Shown here: piece by piece, positions 45,619 through 53,636 of the stretch
Position numbering within the stretch: position 1 is the stretch's first letter
Layout of the letters: each line of letters opens with the position of its first letter
Assembly: GCF_029893345.1 (NCBI RefSeq)
Contig: NZ_JARXVE010000008.1
Span: 124,001 to 188,000, forward strand
Length of the DNA: 64,000 nucleotides
DNA from: Mycolicibacterium frederiksbergense
GTDB taxonomy: Bacteria > Actinomycetota > Actinomycetes > Mycobacteriales > Mycobacteriaceae
Direction: 5' to 3'
Translations under genes and position numbers: made by a program
The notes under the pieces: generated by a model
Databases searched by the model: none
Told to the model about the DNA's origin: nothing
The model's input: only the letters and a program-made list of their open reading frames with translations

Positions 45619-46035
45619 GTGCCCACCCGATTTGCATACTCCCAGTTGATCTTCGGGGTCGGCGCCGCGGCCGCCGCGCTCACCCTGGCGGCCTGTGGTT
45701 CCGAAAGCTCGGATACCTCCGGACCGTCGGCCACCGCAGGGCGGTCCGGAGTCAACGTCGAGGTGGGCAACACCATCAACTACATGTCGATCGGCACGAC
45801 CACTGACATCGATTGCGCCGACGGCAAATCGCTCACCGTAGGTGGCACGAACAACACCCTGACCGTCAAGGGAACCTGCGCCAACGTGAACATCGGCGGG
45901 TCCGACAACAAGATCACGTTCGAGCGAATCGACAAGGGCCTGACCATCGTTGGGCTGAACAACACCGTGAGCTACGCAGCGGGTGACCCCAAGGTCACCA
46001 ACACCGGCAGCAACAACACCGTCAGCAAGGGCTAG
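45619..46035 (+). CDS. DUF3060 lipoprotein
   Basis: 138 residues. Lipobox LTLAAC at Cys26 anchors it outside the membrane, followed by a Ser/Thr/Gly linker and the DUF3060 domain (DIDCADGKSLTVGGTNNTLT, VKGTCANVNIGGSDNKITFE, GLTIVGLNNTVSYAAGDPKV). The start is the GTG at 45619; a TTG four codons upstream is possible. The last codons overlap a fragment of an IS481 transposase gene read from the other strand, so its 3' edge may have been formed by an insertion. Confidence 0.83.
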   Translation: MPTRFAYSQLIFGVGAAAAALTLAACGSESSDTSGPSATAGRSGVNVEVGNTINYMSIGTTTDIDCADGKSLTVGGTNNTLTVKGTCANVNIGGSDNKITFERIDKGLTIVGLNNTVSYAAGDPKVTNTGSNNTVSKG

Positions 46036-46053
46036 CTGTGATGTCCGGGGAGG
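46030..46053 (-). repeat. 24-bp inverted repeat, left copy
   Basis: Reverse complement matches 47237-47260 at 23 of 24 bases (minus strand ends GGACATCACAGCTAGCC). It encodes the C-terminal LPGHHS-stop of an IS481-type transposase and includes the DUF3060 stop codon. Confidence 0.8.
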
Positions 46054-46315
46054 GCGGCGTCGCGGTGCTCTGTGGATTGGTAGAGCCGCGTGTAGGCCCA
46101 TCCGTCGGCGAGGGTGCGGTGGAAGCGTTCGATCTTGCCGTTGGCCTGGGGCCGGTACGGGCGGGTTCGCTTGGCAGTGATGTGCACTGCGGTGGAGGCG
46201 TAGGCCGGTAGGCCGATCCGTTGTCGGACAGGACCCGTTCAACGGTGACGTCGTGCTCGCTGAACCAGGCGACGGCACGCTGCAGTACCCCGATCGCGGT
46301 GGCGGCCTTCTCTCT
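46032..46315 (-). pseudogene. IS481-family transposase fragment, frameshifted
   Basis: Two frames together give a DDE transposase piece: EKAATAIGVLQRAVAWFSEH then VERVLSDNGSAYRPT, followed after a frameshift near 46205 by TAKRTRPYRPQANGKIERFH and RTLADGWAYTRLYQSTEHRD, ending ALPGHHS-stop. The N-terminal half and the region between LAD... and the end (usually containing HYNHHRPH) are missing; the join at ALPG/LPGHHS suggests deletion between short repeats. Non-functional. Confidence 0.8.
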
Positions 46316-46342
46316 TCGGTCTCGTATTCGGGAAGGGACGCG

Positions 46343-46849
46343 TCAGACGCCGAAGGCTTCCGCGTACGCAATCTCGCCGCTTGGGGCGGTCTCATCCGGT
46401 TTGAGAGCGAGAGCGAGGAAGTTCTCGTCCGGTGCTGCAAATGGAGCGGTGACGCCGAACTGAGATGCCGGGATGAACCCAAAACGGGGGTAGTACTCGG
46501 CGTGACCAAGCACCACGACCAGATTCTCCCCCCGAATTCGTGCCAGCTCCAGTACAGCGCGAATCGCTGCAGAACCAGCACCGTTCCGCTGGACACCGGG
46601 CACGACCGCGCAGGGGCCGAGCGCAAGTGCCGGCTTACCATCCACTGTGCATCGGGTGAGCAACGCGTATCCCACGATTGCACCGTTCTCGTCGATGGTG
46701 ACGGTGGACAATCCTTCGATCCAGGCGGCCGGATCCTGTCGGAGCGAGTCGACGAGATTGGCTTCGAGTTCCGTAGGAAACGCTGCCGCATTCACGGCAT
46801 GAATGGATAGGGCATCCTCCGGGCGCTCCACTCGGGTACTCCACGTCAC
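46343..46849 (-). CDS. GNAT family N-acetyltransferase
   Basis: 168-residue YhbS-like acetyltransferase. Acetyl-CoA pyrophosphate-binding motif is ALGPCAVVPGVQRNGAGSAA (Q/R-x-x-G-x-G/A as QRNGAG), followed by VVVLGHAEYYPRFGFIPASQ, typical of the family. GTG start at 46849 with GGAAGAG upstream. Intact although enclosed by degraded IS481 pieces. Acceptor unknown. Confidence 0.87.
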   Translation of the reverse strand: MTWSTRVERPEDALSIHAVNAAAFPTELEANLVDSLRQDPAAWIEGLSTVTIDENGAIVGYALLTRCTVDGKPALALGPCAVVPGVQRNGAGSAAIRAVLELARIRGENLVVVLGHAEYYPRFGFIPASQFGVTAPFAAPDENFLALALKPDETAPSGEIAYAEAFGV

Positions 46850-47079
46850 TACTCTTCCACTTCCTTTCGGTGTTCAAGCCAGACGCGAATAGTAAAGCTG
46901 GCGGCACAAGCCAATCCAGTGAATTTGCGCTCCGCGTCAGCCGCAGCCGAACGGCACGCGGAAAGACTGCGTTTGTCTGGGTGTCCGTGTCAACCGCGTT
47001 GTTAAGCAACCCGATTCACCTAAGGCGCCGGCTTATCAAGCCCGGCGGTATTCGCAGCGCCCCAGCATCACATATGGGA

Positions 47080-47260
47080 CGGCCCCGGGCCTCGGCAAGC
47101 TCAGCCCGATAGAGTTCGAACTGCTGCACAACCCCCGTCGCAACGGCGGCCTGAAATTCACACCACACGAGTCAACTGAAGTCGGGCCAGTCCCCCTTCA
47201 CCTGTCACACAGGCTCACCAACACCGAGCAGAACATCCTCCCGGGACATCACAGCTAGCC
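47080..47260 (+). pseudogene. Transposase C-terminal fragments (IS3-like and IS481-like)
   Basis: One open frame reads GLGKLSPIEFELLHNPRRNG, similar to the extreme C-terminus of IS3-family OrfB, and further on RLTNTEQNILPGHHS-stop, matching the C-terminus of the IS481 fragment at 46032. The parts are probably fused debris. No start or catalytic residues. Confidence 0.5.
47237..47260 (+). repeat. 24-bp inverted repeat, right copy
   Basis: Matches the reverse complement of 46030-46053 with one mismatch; together they bracket about 1.2 kb with the GNAT gene. Confidence 0.8.
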
Positions 47261-47532
47261 GCCCCCACCGGGGCCCGGACTCATCGACTTACCCACACCT
47301 GTCGACTGGGGTTTCACCGCGCTCCGCGACTACCCGCCAATTTGAATGCTTAGTGGCGGCTACCTCCTCCTGTGCGCAACCACTCGGATACACACCGGAC
47401 AAGTGTCCCGCCAATAACCATGCCCAGCAGCCTAAATGGTCGACTGCAGGCGCGACCTCGGGGCGTCGATTATGAATATATTCCTAGCAATCGTCCCGCG
47501 TCGGCCGTTTCGGCTTGTTAACATCACGCGCT

Positions 47533-48027
47533 GTGAACCAGACCAGCATCAGCCGCCTTCCCGGCCTCGGCGATACCGAACACGAATGCTGGCAGAGCTT
47601 TCTCTATTCATCGACGCGGGTCTGCGAGTCGGTGAATCAGCGGCTGATGGACCAGCACGATCTCTCGCTTGTCGACATCCTGCTACTCGATCTGCTCACC
47701 AAGTCCGACTGCGGTTCGGCCCGGATGGGTGAGCTGGCCCAATCCTTGACTCTGATCCCCAGCCGCGTTACCGCACGGATAAGCCGATTGGAATCCCGCA
47801 GCCTGGTTTTTCGCAGCGCCGACCGGGACGACCGGCGATCCGTGCGGGCCACCATCACCCGCGAAGGTCGCGCATATGGTCAACGCGCGATGCGCACCTA
47901 CGCACGGGCTGTCCGTGAGCTTTACCTGAATCCGTTGTCGCGCAACCAGATGACGGCCGTGAGCGATTCTTGCCGGCGAGTGAACGCCGCACTTCCGGAG
48001 GCCCCCCGGTGGTTCGACAGCGTGTAG
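47533..48027 (+). CDS. MarR family transcriptional regulator
   Basis: 164-residue winged-helix regulator. The DNA-binding part reads GELAQSLTLIPSRVTARISR, followed by the wing RSADRDDRRSVRATITREGR with the MarR-type DxRxxR pattern. Flanking helices form the dimer. The GTG at 47533 was chosen (VNQTSISRL); a TTG six codons upstream is possible. Its target is unknown. It is not similar by eye to the MmpR5/Rv0678 regulator that occupies this general position in M. tuberculosis. Confidence 0.85.
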   Translation: MNQTSISRLPGLGDTEHECWQSFLYSSTRVCESVNQRLMDQHDLSLVDILLLDLLTKSDCGSARMGELAQSLTLIPSRVTARISRLESRSLVFRSADRDDRRSVRATITREGRAYGQRAMRTYARAVRELYLNPLSRNQMTAVSDSCRRVNAALPEAPRWFDSV

Positions 48028-48600
48028 CCGACCCGGACTGACCCCACATTGGGTTTGCTGCACTAACAAGTCCCCCCGTTCACGCGGTCACGAGGGAGGG
48101 TTCTCACCGGTGCCCATCGCCCCGGCTTCGAACGGCATCCGAGAAGTCGCGGCAAGCGTCCCAATTATGCGCCTACCGAGATTACTGCATCGAATCCGGC
48201 GCATCTGGGCACGGTGCATCCTAGCGTTGCTCCCATCAGCAGCGCCCCCTCCGGGCGAAGCAAGACTTGTTCAGCCGACATACGGCACAGCTAATGCCCT
48301 GACCGGGCCATAGGTCCAGCTAACCATCAGTTTTGCGCCGCTTAGAGCTATCCATAGTTCAGTGATGAACCAGTTTCAACTATCACCCAAGTATTTTTGC
48401 AGTGAAATATTTTTCCTCTGATCGAACTTTGCTTGACGGCCTAAACCAGCCGACGAACTGCACGTTTATCCAGATGTTTGATTGCCAATGAATGCAAATC
48501 TCCCGTCACCGGCGACGAGTTTCGCTCGGCCGCGATCACCCGGCATCTGCTCGGGTAGCTTCTGACGCGTTCAAAGATCACAAACGGAAACGGGATCTCC
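48028..48600. other. Long intergenic region with an AT-rich stretch
   Basis: 573 bp without a supported gene. About 48340-48430 is unusually AT-rich for this genome and holds two TATTTTT copies 16 bp apart (48392 and 48408). It probably carries the promoter of the GjpA-like gene. A possible 67-codon frame at 48110-48313 has no family resemblance. Confidence 0.5.
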
Positions 48601-49911
48601 ATGCAATTAGCTATGCGATCAACACTCACCGCGAGCGTGGCGCTTGCCGCCGTCGGCGCCATCGCGGTGAGTCCGATCAGCCCAGTCGGTTCGCCACTGT
48701 CCGGCGCCTCGATCGCGACCGCGCATACATCAACGGCCGCAGTCGAACTCACCGCGCTCACCGACATGCTTCAGGATCCAGCTCTCGTCGATCCTGTCTC
48801 GGCATGGATGGAGGTCGTGGGCACTGCCTTCAACAACGTCGTGCAACTGGGCAGCTCAATCTCGGACAACCCGCTGCCGATCGTGCAGCAGATCATCGCC
48901 AACCAGGCCGGCTACGCATCGATCCTCGCCGGCTCGCTGCAGGCCACCGCCGACAGCTACATTCAGTTCTTCACATCCGATGAGGACTACAAGCTGAAAT
49001 TCCTTCTCGGACAGGCCTTCGAACACTTGTCAGCAGGCAATATCTCCGGTGCGGCCGCCGTGGTCAACAGCATCGTGTTCCGGCTGACGGCGTTTTCGTT
49101 TCCGCTGATCAACATCATGCAGATCCCTCTCGCGATAGGCCAGAACGTCATGAACGTGCTCTCGACAGTGCCTCAACTGTTGATGCCTGTCGGTCTTGGC
49201 GTTCTGAACCCGGTGGAGGGCGCCATCCTTTCGCTCGGCGACAGCGCCCAAGCCGTTTTCGACGCGGTCAAGGAGGGTAATCCGGCTGCGGCGATCACTT
49301 CCATCATCAACACTCCCGCTGTGGTCACCGGCGCAATCCTGAACGGCTACACGAATGAATACTTAGGGACAAGCGGCCTGTTCACGCAGGGCAAGTGGGA
49401 GATTAGCAGGGGTCTGATCCAGAGTCTGTTGGTGACCGTGCCGCAAACGATCGCGAAAGCCATTGGCTGGCAGGGCCCGAGCACCATGCAGGTCAAGACC
49501 GGCCTGCCTGAGACCGCACCCGAAGTCGTGAGCAGTCCCGACGCGGTGGTCACTCCGGTCAAAACCGTCACACTGTCGGTAGCCCCGCAACGCAACGTCG
49601 CCAAGGCCAAACTCGCCAGTGCGCCAAGTGCGCTGAATGCGAGCAACGGTGCCGATGCATCGCCTGCTGATGCATCGCCTGCTGATGCATCGCCTGCTGA
49701 TGCATCGCCTGCTGATGCATCACCTGCCGAAAAGGCAACCGGCAACGACGGAAGCTCACCCGACCTGAAACCCCAGAACAAGGTCAAGAAGGCGGTCACG
49801 GCTGCCAAGCAAAAGGCCCAAGCCGCCAAGACACTCAGCAGTGTCGGCAAGCACCGCGCCGACAAGCAGCGTGCCGACAAGCCAGGTGCCGGCGCCGATC
49901 ACAGCGAGTAG
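48601..49911 (+). CDS. Secreted GjpA-like protein with tandem-repeat tail
   Basis: 436 residues. Signal peptide TLTASVALAAVGAIAVSPIS, then an alanine-rich amphipathic domain (about 45-300) with hydrophobic stretches such as VVNSIVFRLTAFSFPLINIM and LSTVPQLLMPVGLGVLNPVE, like the mycobacterial proteins annotated after the Gordonia porin GjpA. Residues 352-376 are five DASPA repeats, and the C-terminus is Lys-rich (KVKKAVTAAKQKAQAAKTLS). Porin or surface role is inferred from the family name only. Confidence 0.78.
   Translation: MQLAMRSTLTASVALAAVGAIAVSPISPVGSPLSGASIATAHTSTAAVELTALTDMLQDPALVDPVSAWMEVVGTAFNNVVQLGSSISDNPLPIVQQIIANQAGYASILAGSLQATADSYIQFFTSDEDYKLKFLLGQAFEHLSAGNISGAAAVVNSIVFRLTAFSFPLINIMQIPLAIGQNVMNVLSTVPQLLMPVGLGVLNPVEGAILSLGDSAQAVFDAVKEGNPAAAITSIINTPAVVTGAILNGYTNEYLGTSGLFTQGKWEISRGLIQSLLVTVPQTIAKAIGWQGPSTMQVKTGLPETAPEVVSSPDAVVTPVKTVTLSVAPQRNVAKAKLASAPSALNASNGADASPADASPADASPADASPADASPAEKATGNDGSSPDLKPQNKVKKAVTAAKQKAQAAKTLSSVGKHRADKQRADKPGAGADHSE
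49654..49728 (+). repeat. Tandem repeat, five 15-bp units
   Basis: GATGCATCGCCTGCT repeated: four identical units and a fifth with two changes. In-frame (Asp-Ala-Ser-Pro-Ala), so slippage would vary tail length without frameshift. Confidence 0.95.
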
Positions 49912-49924
49912 TTCCCGGGGGGAA

Positions 49925-49954
49925 GCGCCCGGCTGGATGTTTCCAGCCGGGCGC
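49925..49954. terminator. Hairpin after the GjpA-like gene
   Basis: Perfect 13-bp arms (GCGCCCGGCTGGA at 49925-49937 with 49942-49954) and a TGTT loop, 14 nt past the stop. It also faces the convergent aldo/keto reductase and may serve both. Confidence 0.8.
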
Positions 49955-49980
49955 CTTGCGTATGTCAGGCTCCGACGACC

Positions 49981-51063
49981 TCAGTAGCGGATGTCACTGG
50001 CCAACAGTGGCGGATAGACCGATGACGATTCACCGTCCACGGTGCAGCCGGCGAACTGGAGCATTGCGCGCGTCCCGCGGTTGACCGCAGCGGGGTAGTT
50101 GAGCGCGGGAGCCGATACCTCATCGAGTTGCCGTAGATGTACGTCATCCAGTTCCACATCGAGCCCCTGGAGATTGGCCTCCAGATGGGTGAGCTTCCGT
50201 GCGCCCAGGATCGGCACTACAGTTCCGGACCTCGCGCGCAGCCATGCCAATGCCACTGCCGCGGAGGAGGTTTGGAGTTCCTCGGCAATCTTGGCCACCA
50301 CATCGATGACGGCGAACTCCGCCTCGGACGGACCGCCGACGAATGCGCTGCGAGCGGAGTCGGCCACCTCGGCTCCCCGACGGTATTTTCCGGACAGATA
50401 GCCGTTCTTCAGCGGGCTCCACGGCACCAGCGCCATCCCCTGGTCCAGTGCGAGCGGGACCAACTCGCCTTCCACGGTGCGGGCCAGCAATGAGTACTCC
50501 ACCTGCAGCGCGATCAACGGGGTCCAACCCCGTAACTGAGCCATGGTCTGAGCCTGTGCGGTGACCCAGGCCGGCGTGTTGGAAAAGCCGATGTAGCGGA
50601 TGGTCCCGGCCCGGACGAGGTCGTCGAGCGTACGCATCGTCTCCTCGATCGGGGTATTGCGGTCCCAGTTGTGCAGCCAGTACAGATCGAGGTAATCGGT
50701 GCTCAGCCGACGAAGCGTTTCATGCAATTGCGCGATGATTGCCGAACGCCCGGCACCGCCGCCGTTCGGGTCACCGGGGAACAGATTCGCGAAGAACTTC
50801 GATGCCAGCACTACACGTTGCCGCCGTCCCGGGTTGCGGGCGAAGAAATCGCCGAGGATCTTCTCCGAGTGGCCGTTGGTGTAGAAGTTGGCGGTGTCGA
50901 CGAAGTTGCCGCCTCGATCGAGATACGCCGCGAGGATGCGCTCAGACTCCTCGACAGTCGTGCCGGCAGCACCGGGATCCTCTCCAAATGTCATCGCACC
51001 GAGCGCGAACGGGCTGACCCGGAGGCCGGACCTACCGAGGGTGACGTAGCTGTCGAGTGACAT
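49981..51063 (-). CDS. Aldo/keto reductase
   Basis: 360-residue NADPH-dependent TIM-barrel oxidoreductase. Opening GLRVSPFALGAMTFGEDPG, catalytic tetrad Asp/Tyr/Lys/His in FVDTANFYTNGHSEKIL, VVLASKFFAN and DLYWLHNWDRNTP, cofactor-binding VPWSPLKNGYLSGKYRRG and VPILGARKLTHLEANLQGL. Start ATG at 51063 with AAGGAG upstream. Divergent from an AraC regulator that probably controls it. Substrate unknown. Confidence 0.92.
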   Translation of the reverse strand: MSLDSYVTLGRSGLRVSPFALGAMTFGEDPGAAGTTVEESERILAAYLDRGGNFVDTANFYTNGHSEKILGDFFARNPGRRQRVVLASKFFANLFPGDPNGGGAGRSAIIAQLHETLRRLSTDYLDLYWLHNWDRNTPIEETMRTLDDLVRAGTIRYIGFSNTPAWVTAQAQTMAQLRGWTPLIALQVEYSLLARTVEGELVPLALDQGMALVPWSPLKNGYLSGKYRRGAEVADSARSAFVGGPSEAEFAVIDVVAKIAEELQTSSAAVALAWLRARSGTVVPILGARKLTHLEANLQGLDVELDDVHLRQLDEVSAPALNYPAAVNRGTRAMLQFAGCTVDGESSSVYPPLLASDIRY

Positions 51064-51216
51064 GGAATTGCTCCTTCGGAGAACGAAATTGGATGTCTCC
51101 ATCACAACGCCGATTCCATGCCCGGGGTAGATCGTTCCTCTCACGTCCTTGCACGATCCTGCTCAATGCGACTGGATCGGACTACTAACCCGACGCCGGC
51201 ATGGTTGTCTACCGGT

Positions 51217-52134
51217 ATGCGCCCTTGCACGGACTCACTCGCCGAGCTCCGCCGTCTCATCGACACACACGCACGACCGGACATGGGCACACCGATCGAT
51301 GGTCTCCTGTTGTCGAAGGTCGCCGGGTCGGCGAGCCCGGAGTATTCACTGACCGAACCGCTGCTGGTCGTGATGGCCCAAGGCGGCAAGCGTCTGCTGC
51401 TGGGCGACGACACGTTCGAGTACCGGGCCGGCCAATACCTGATTGTGGCGGCGAGCCTTCCGGTCACCGGGCACTACCTGGGCACCGGCCCGGCACAACC
51501 GTCGCTGGCCATGGGGTTGGTGCTGCGCCCGGCGACACTATCGGAGTTGATGTTGCGCGGCCGCACCGAACCGGCATCCCGAGCCGCGGCCAGCGGACCC
51601 GCGATCGCCACGGCGGATGCCGACGCAGAGCTGCTCGATGCCGCCGCCAGATTGGTGCGGCTGCTCGATAACCCCGCGGACGCGCCGGTGCTTGCGCCGT
51701 TGATCGAGCAGGAGATCCTGTGGCGTCTGCTTTCCGGCCCGCACGGCGGCACCATCCGGCAGATCGGTCTCGCCGACAGCTACCTGTCCCAGATCAACAG
51801 GGCTGTCGGATGGATGCGCGACAACTACGCCGCTCCGGTGCGGATCGAAGATCTCGCGCGGATGTCGGGAATGAGCGGATCGGCGTTCCACCGCCATTTC
51901 CGGGCCGTCACCGCGATGAGCCCGCTGCAGTTCCAGAAGCGAATTCGTCTGCAGCAGGCCAGATCTCTGCTCATCGTCCGGCCCGGTGACATCGCCGGTG
52001 TCGGACACCAGGTGGGTTACGACAGTCCGTCACAGTTCAACCGTGAGTACCGCCGGTTGTTCGGCGCACCACCGGGTGAGGACGCCGCGCGGTTGCGTAC
52101 CGCCAAATCTCCCGGTTCCGGGAGCTTCCTGTAA
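51217..52134 (+). CDS. AraC family transcriptional regulator
   Basis: 305 residues with an N-terminal AraC-type cupin effector domain (LLVVMAQGGKRLLLGDDTFE, YRAGQYLIVAASLPVTGHYL) and two C-terminal HTH motifs (RIEDLARMSGMSGSAFHRHF; PGDIAGVGHQVGYDSPSQFN). The start is the ATG at 51217; the upstream frame lacks the family pattern. Together with the divergent aldo/keto reductase it forms a common regulator-enzyme pair. Confidence 0.9.
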   Translation: MRPCTDSLAELRRLIDTHARPDMGTPIDGLLLSKVAGSASPEYSLTEPLLVVMAQGGKRLLLGDDTFEYRAGQYLIVAASLPVTGHYLGTGPAQPSLAMGLVLRPATLSELMLRGRTEPASRAAASGPAIATADADAELLDAAARLVRLLDNPADAPVLAPLIEQEILWRLLSGPHGGTIRQIGLADSYLSQINRAVGWMRDNYAAPVRIEDLARMSGMSGSAFHRHFRAVTAMSPLQFQKRIRLQQARSLLIVRPGDIAGVGHQVGYDSPSQFNREYRRLFGAPPGEDAARLRTAKSPGSGSFL

Positions 52135-52139
52135 GTCGG

Positions 52140-52907
52140 TCAGCTCGCACCGGCGCCGTGCCGGCCCGCCCCGGCGGCGAACCGTCCGGCGCCGTGGGCT
52201 GCCTCGTCGGCGACGCGCGCGATGCTGTTGAACTCGAATTCCATTGCCGCCTGCTCGGATTCACCCCACTGATGCAGTACCGACAAGCGGTCCGCCCGCA
52301 GGCACTGCTGGGGCAGCCGAGCCAGCTCGGCTGCCAGTTCCTCCGCGGCCTGACGCGCCTGCCCGTTGGGCACCACCCGATTCGCCAATCCGATCGCGTG
52401 GGCCTCGGTGGCGTCGACGGCTCGGCCGGTCAGGATGAGATCCATGGCGCGGCTCTGGCCGATCAACCGGGGCAGTCGCACCGTGCCGCCGTCGATGAGC
52501 GGCACACCCCAACGCCGGCAGAACACCCCCATCACAGCGTCCTGCTCGACCACCCGCAGATCGCACCACAGGGCCAGCTCCAGACCACCGGCCACCGCGT
52601 GGCCACTGATCGCGGCGATCACCGGTTTGGACAACACCATTCGGCTGGGACCCATCGGTCCCGGACCGCTAGCGTCCAACCGGTTCATCTCCGGGGTGCC
52701 GAAGGCTTTGAGATCGGCGCCGGCGCAGAACGTCCCACCGGCACCGGTCAACACCGCGACCGCGGCGTCCGGATCGGCGTCGAACTGTTCGAACGCGGCG
52801 AACAGCGCCGCGGCGGTGGGCCCGTCGACGGCGTTGCGGGCGTGCGGCCGGTCGATGATGACCGTCGTCACCGCACCATTGCGCTCAATCCGGACAGCAT
52901 CGGTCAC
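52140..52907 (-). CDS. echA5: Enoyl-CoA hydratase/isomerase (crotonase)
   Basis: 255 residues of the crotonase family. Oxyanion-hole motif FCAGADLKAFG and the second one SGHAVAGGLELALWCDLRV; catalytic Glu positions of true hydratases are only partly conserved (GVFCRRWGVPLIDGGTVRLP). Position after a PaaX regulator and echA4 matches echA5 in M. tuberculosis by recall. The ATG overlaps the PaaX stop by 4 nt. Last gene of the operon. Confidence 0.87.
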   Translation of the reverse strand: MTDAVRIERNGAVTTVIIDRPHARNAVDGPTAAALFAAFEQFDADPDAAVAVLTGAGGTFCAGADLKAFGTPEMNRLDASGPGPMGPSRMVLSKPVIAAISGHAVAGGLELALWCDLRVVEQDAVMGVFCRRWGVPLIDGGTVRLPRLIGQSRAMDLILTGRAVDATEAHAIGLANRVVPNGQARQAAEELAAELARLPQQCLRADRLSVLHQWGESEQAAMEFEFNSIARVADEAAHGAGRFAAGAGRHGAGAS

Positions 52908-53635
52908 GTCGCCTCCAGGAGTTCAGTCCGGTCACGCCGCTCGACGAGTTCGGCGGCGAAGTCGTTGTAGGCCTTGCGCAGTTGTGCGCCCGGCCAACTG
53001 GCGGGCAGCAGGTTGTCGGGCAGCACCGGATCCACCAGCAGGTGCCGCACGATGCCCGCGGCGGCGGCGAAGCGTCCCGGAACGTCGGTGGCGCTGGACA
53101 TCTCGGCGAGCAGCTGCTCGCCGGTGCGCCGCCAGCCGGGCAGATCCCACAGCGTGGCCGCCAGACCGGCCGGATCCTGGTCTCGAACGTGCAGCAGCCG
53201 CACCCGGCCGGTCACCTCCGGCGGCAGCGCCTGATCGAGATTGTCCGGCCGCATCCAGACGCCCTCCCGCAGCTCGCCGAACCGGCACTGTTGCAGGGTG
53301 TTCCGTAATGCGGCGCGGGTGCGGGCATCGGTACCCACGCTGGTGATGACGAGGGCCAACCACTGGCCGTCACACTCGCGCAGCCGGGGGTCGATCGCGT
53401 CATCCTGGCGACGTTGCCGGGCCAGCAGGCGATCCGACAGCCGGTAGCCGTCCTCCGAGCGGACCAGGTCACCGGCGCTGACCATCCGGGTCAGTGCCAC
53501 CCGCAGCGTCGACTCCTTGATGTCGAAATCGGCTGTCAGCCTGATCAATTCGGCGGCACTCGCCCAGGCTGGGTGCGCACCGAGCAGCACGCTCAGCACC
53601 ACCGATCGGGCCGTCATCCGTTTGAGCGCAGGCAT
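52904..53635 (-). CDS. PaaX family transcriptional regulator
   Basis: 243 residues. N-terminal winged helix: SVVLSVLLGAHPAWASAAEL and FDIKESTLRVALTRMVSAGD, then a middle domain (WLALVITSVGTDARTRAALR, LREGVWMRPDNLDQALPPEV) and an alpha-helical C-domain of PaaX type, which senses an acyl-CoA (phenylacetyl-CoA in E. coli). The start is the ATG at 53635. It lies inside the fadE8-echA4-echA5 operon, suggesting that the operon senses its own CoA intermediate. Confidence 0.87.
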   Translation of the reverse strand: MPALKRMTARSVVLSVLLGAHPAWASAAELIRLTADFDIKESTLRVALTRMVSAGDLVRSEDGYRLSDRLLARQRRQDDAIDPRLRECDGQWLALVITSVGTDARTRAALRNTLQQCRFGELREGVWMRPDNLDQALPPEVTGRVRLLHVRDQDPAGLAATLWDLPGWRRTGEQLLAEMSSATDVPGRFAAAAGIVRHLLVDPVLPDNLLPASWPGAQLRKAYNDFAAELVERRDRTELLEAT

Positions 53636-53636
53636 A

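Larger units (their letters stand above)
46850..47532. other. Gene-poor region with insertion-sequence debris
   Basis: 683 bp with no intact gene. It starts at the GNAT promoter side, contains transposase-like coding scraps on the plus strand (about 47080-47260), and its last 270 bp show nothing recognisable before the MarR gene. Confidence 0.6.

Noticed and set aside
44494..46791. Minus-strand 765-codon frame as one large protein
   Set aside because: Only the last 186 codons form a DUF3558 lipoprotein; the rest is antisense to the DUF3060 genes and IS debris.
47533..48027. MarR gene as the MmpR5 (Rv0678) counterpart
   Set aside because: Sequence pattern differs and no mmpS5/mmpL5 pair is adjacent.
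48110..48313. Plus-strand 67-codon frame with a GAGGGAGG upstream
   Set aside because: Plausible ribosome site, but Arg/Pro-rich sequence without relatives recognised; not enough to call a gene.
49654..49728. Short direct repeats resembling a CRISPR array
   Set aside because: Units are contiguous with no spacers and lie in frame within a coding region; a tandem repeat.
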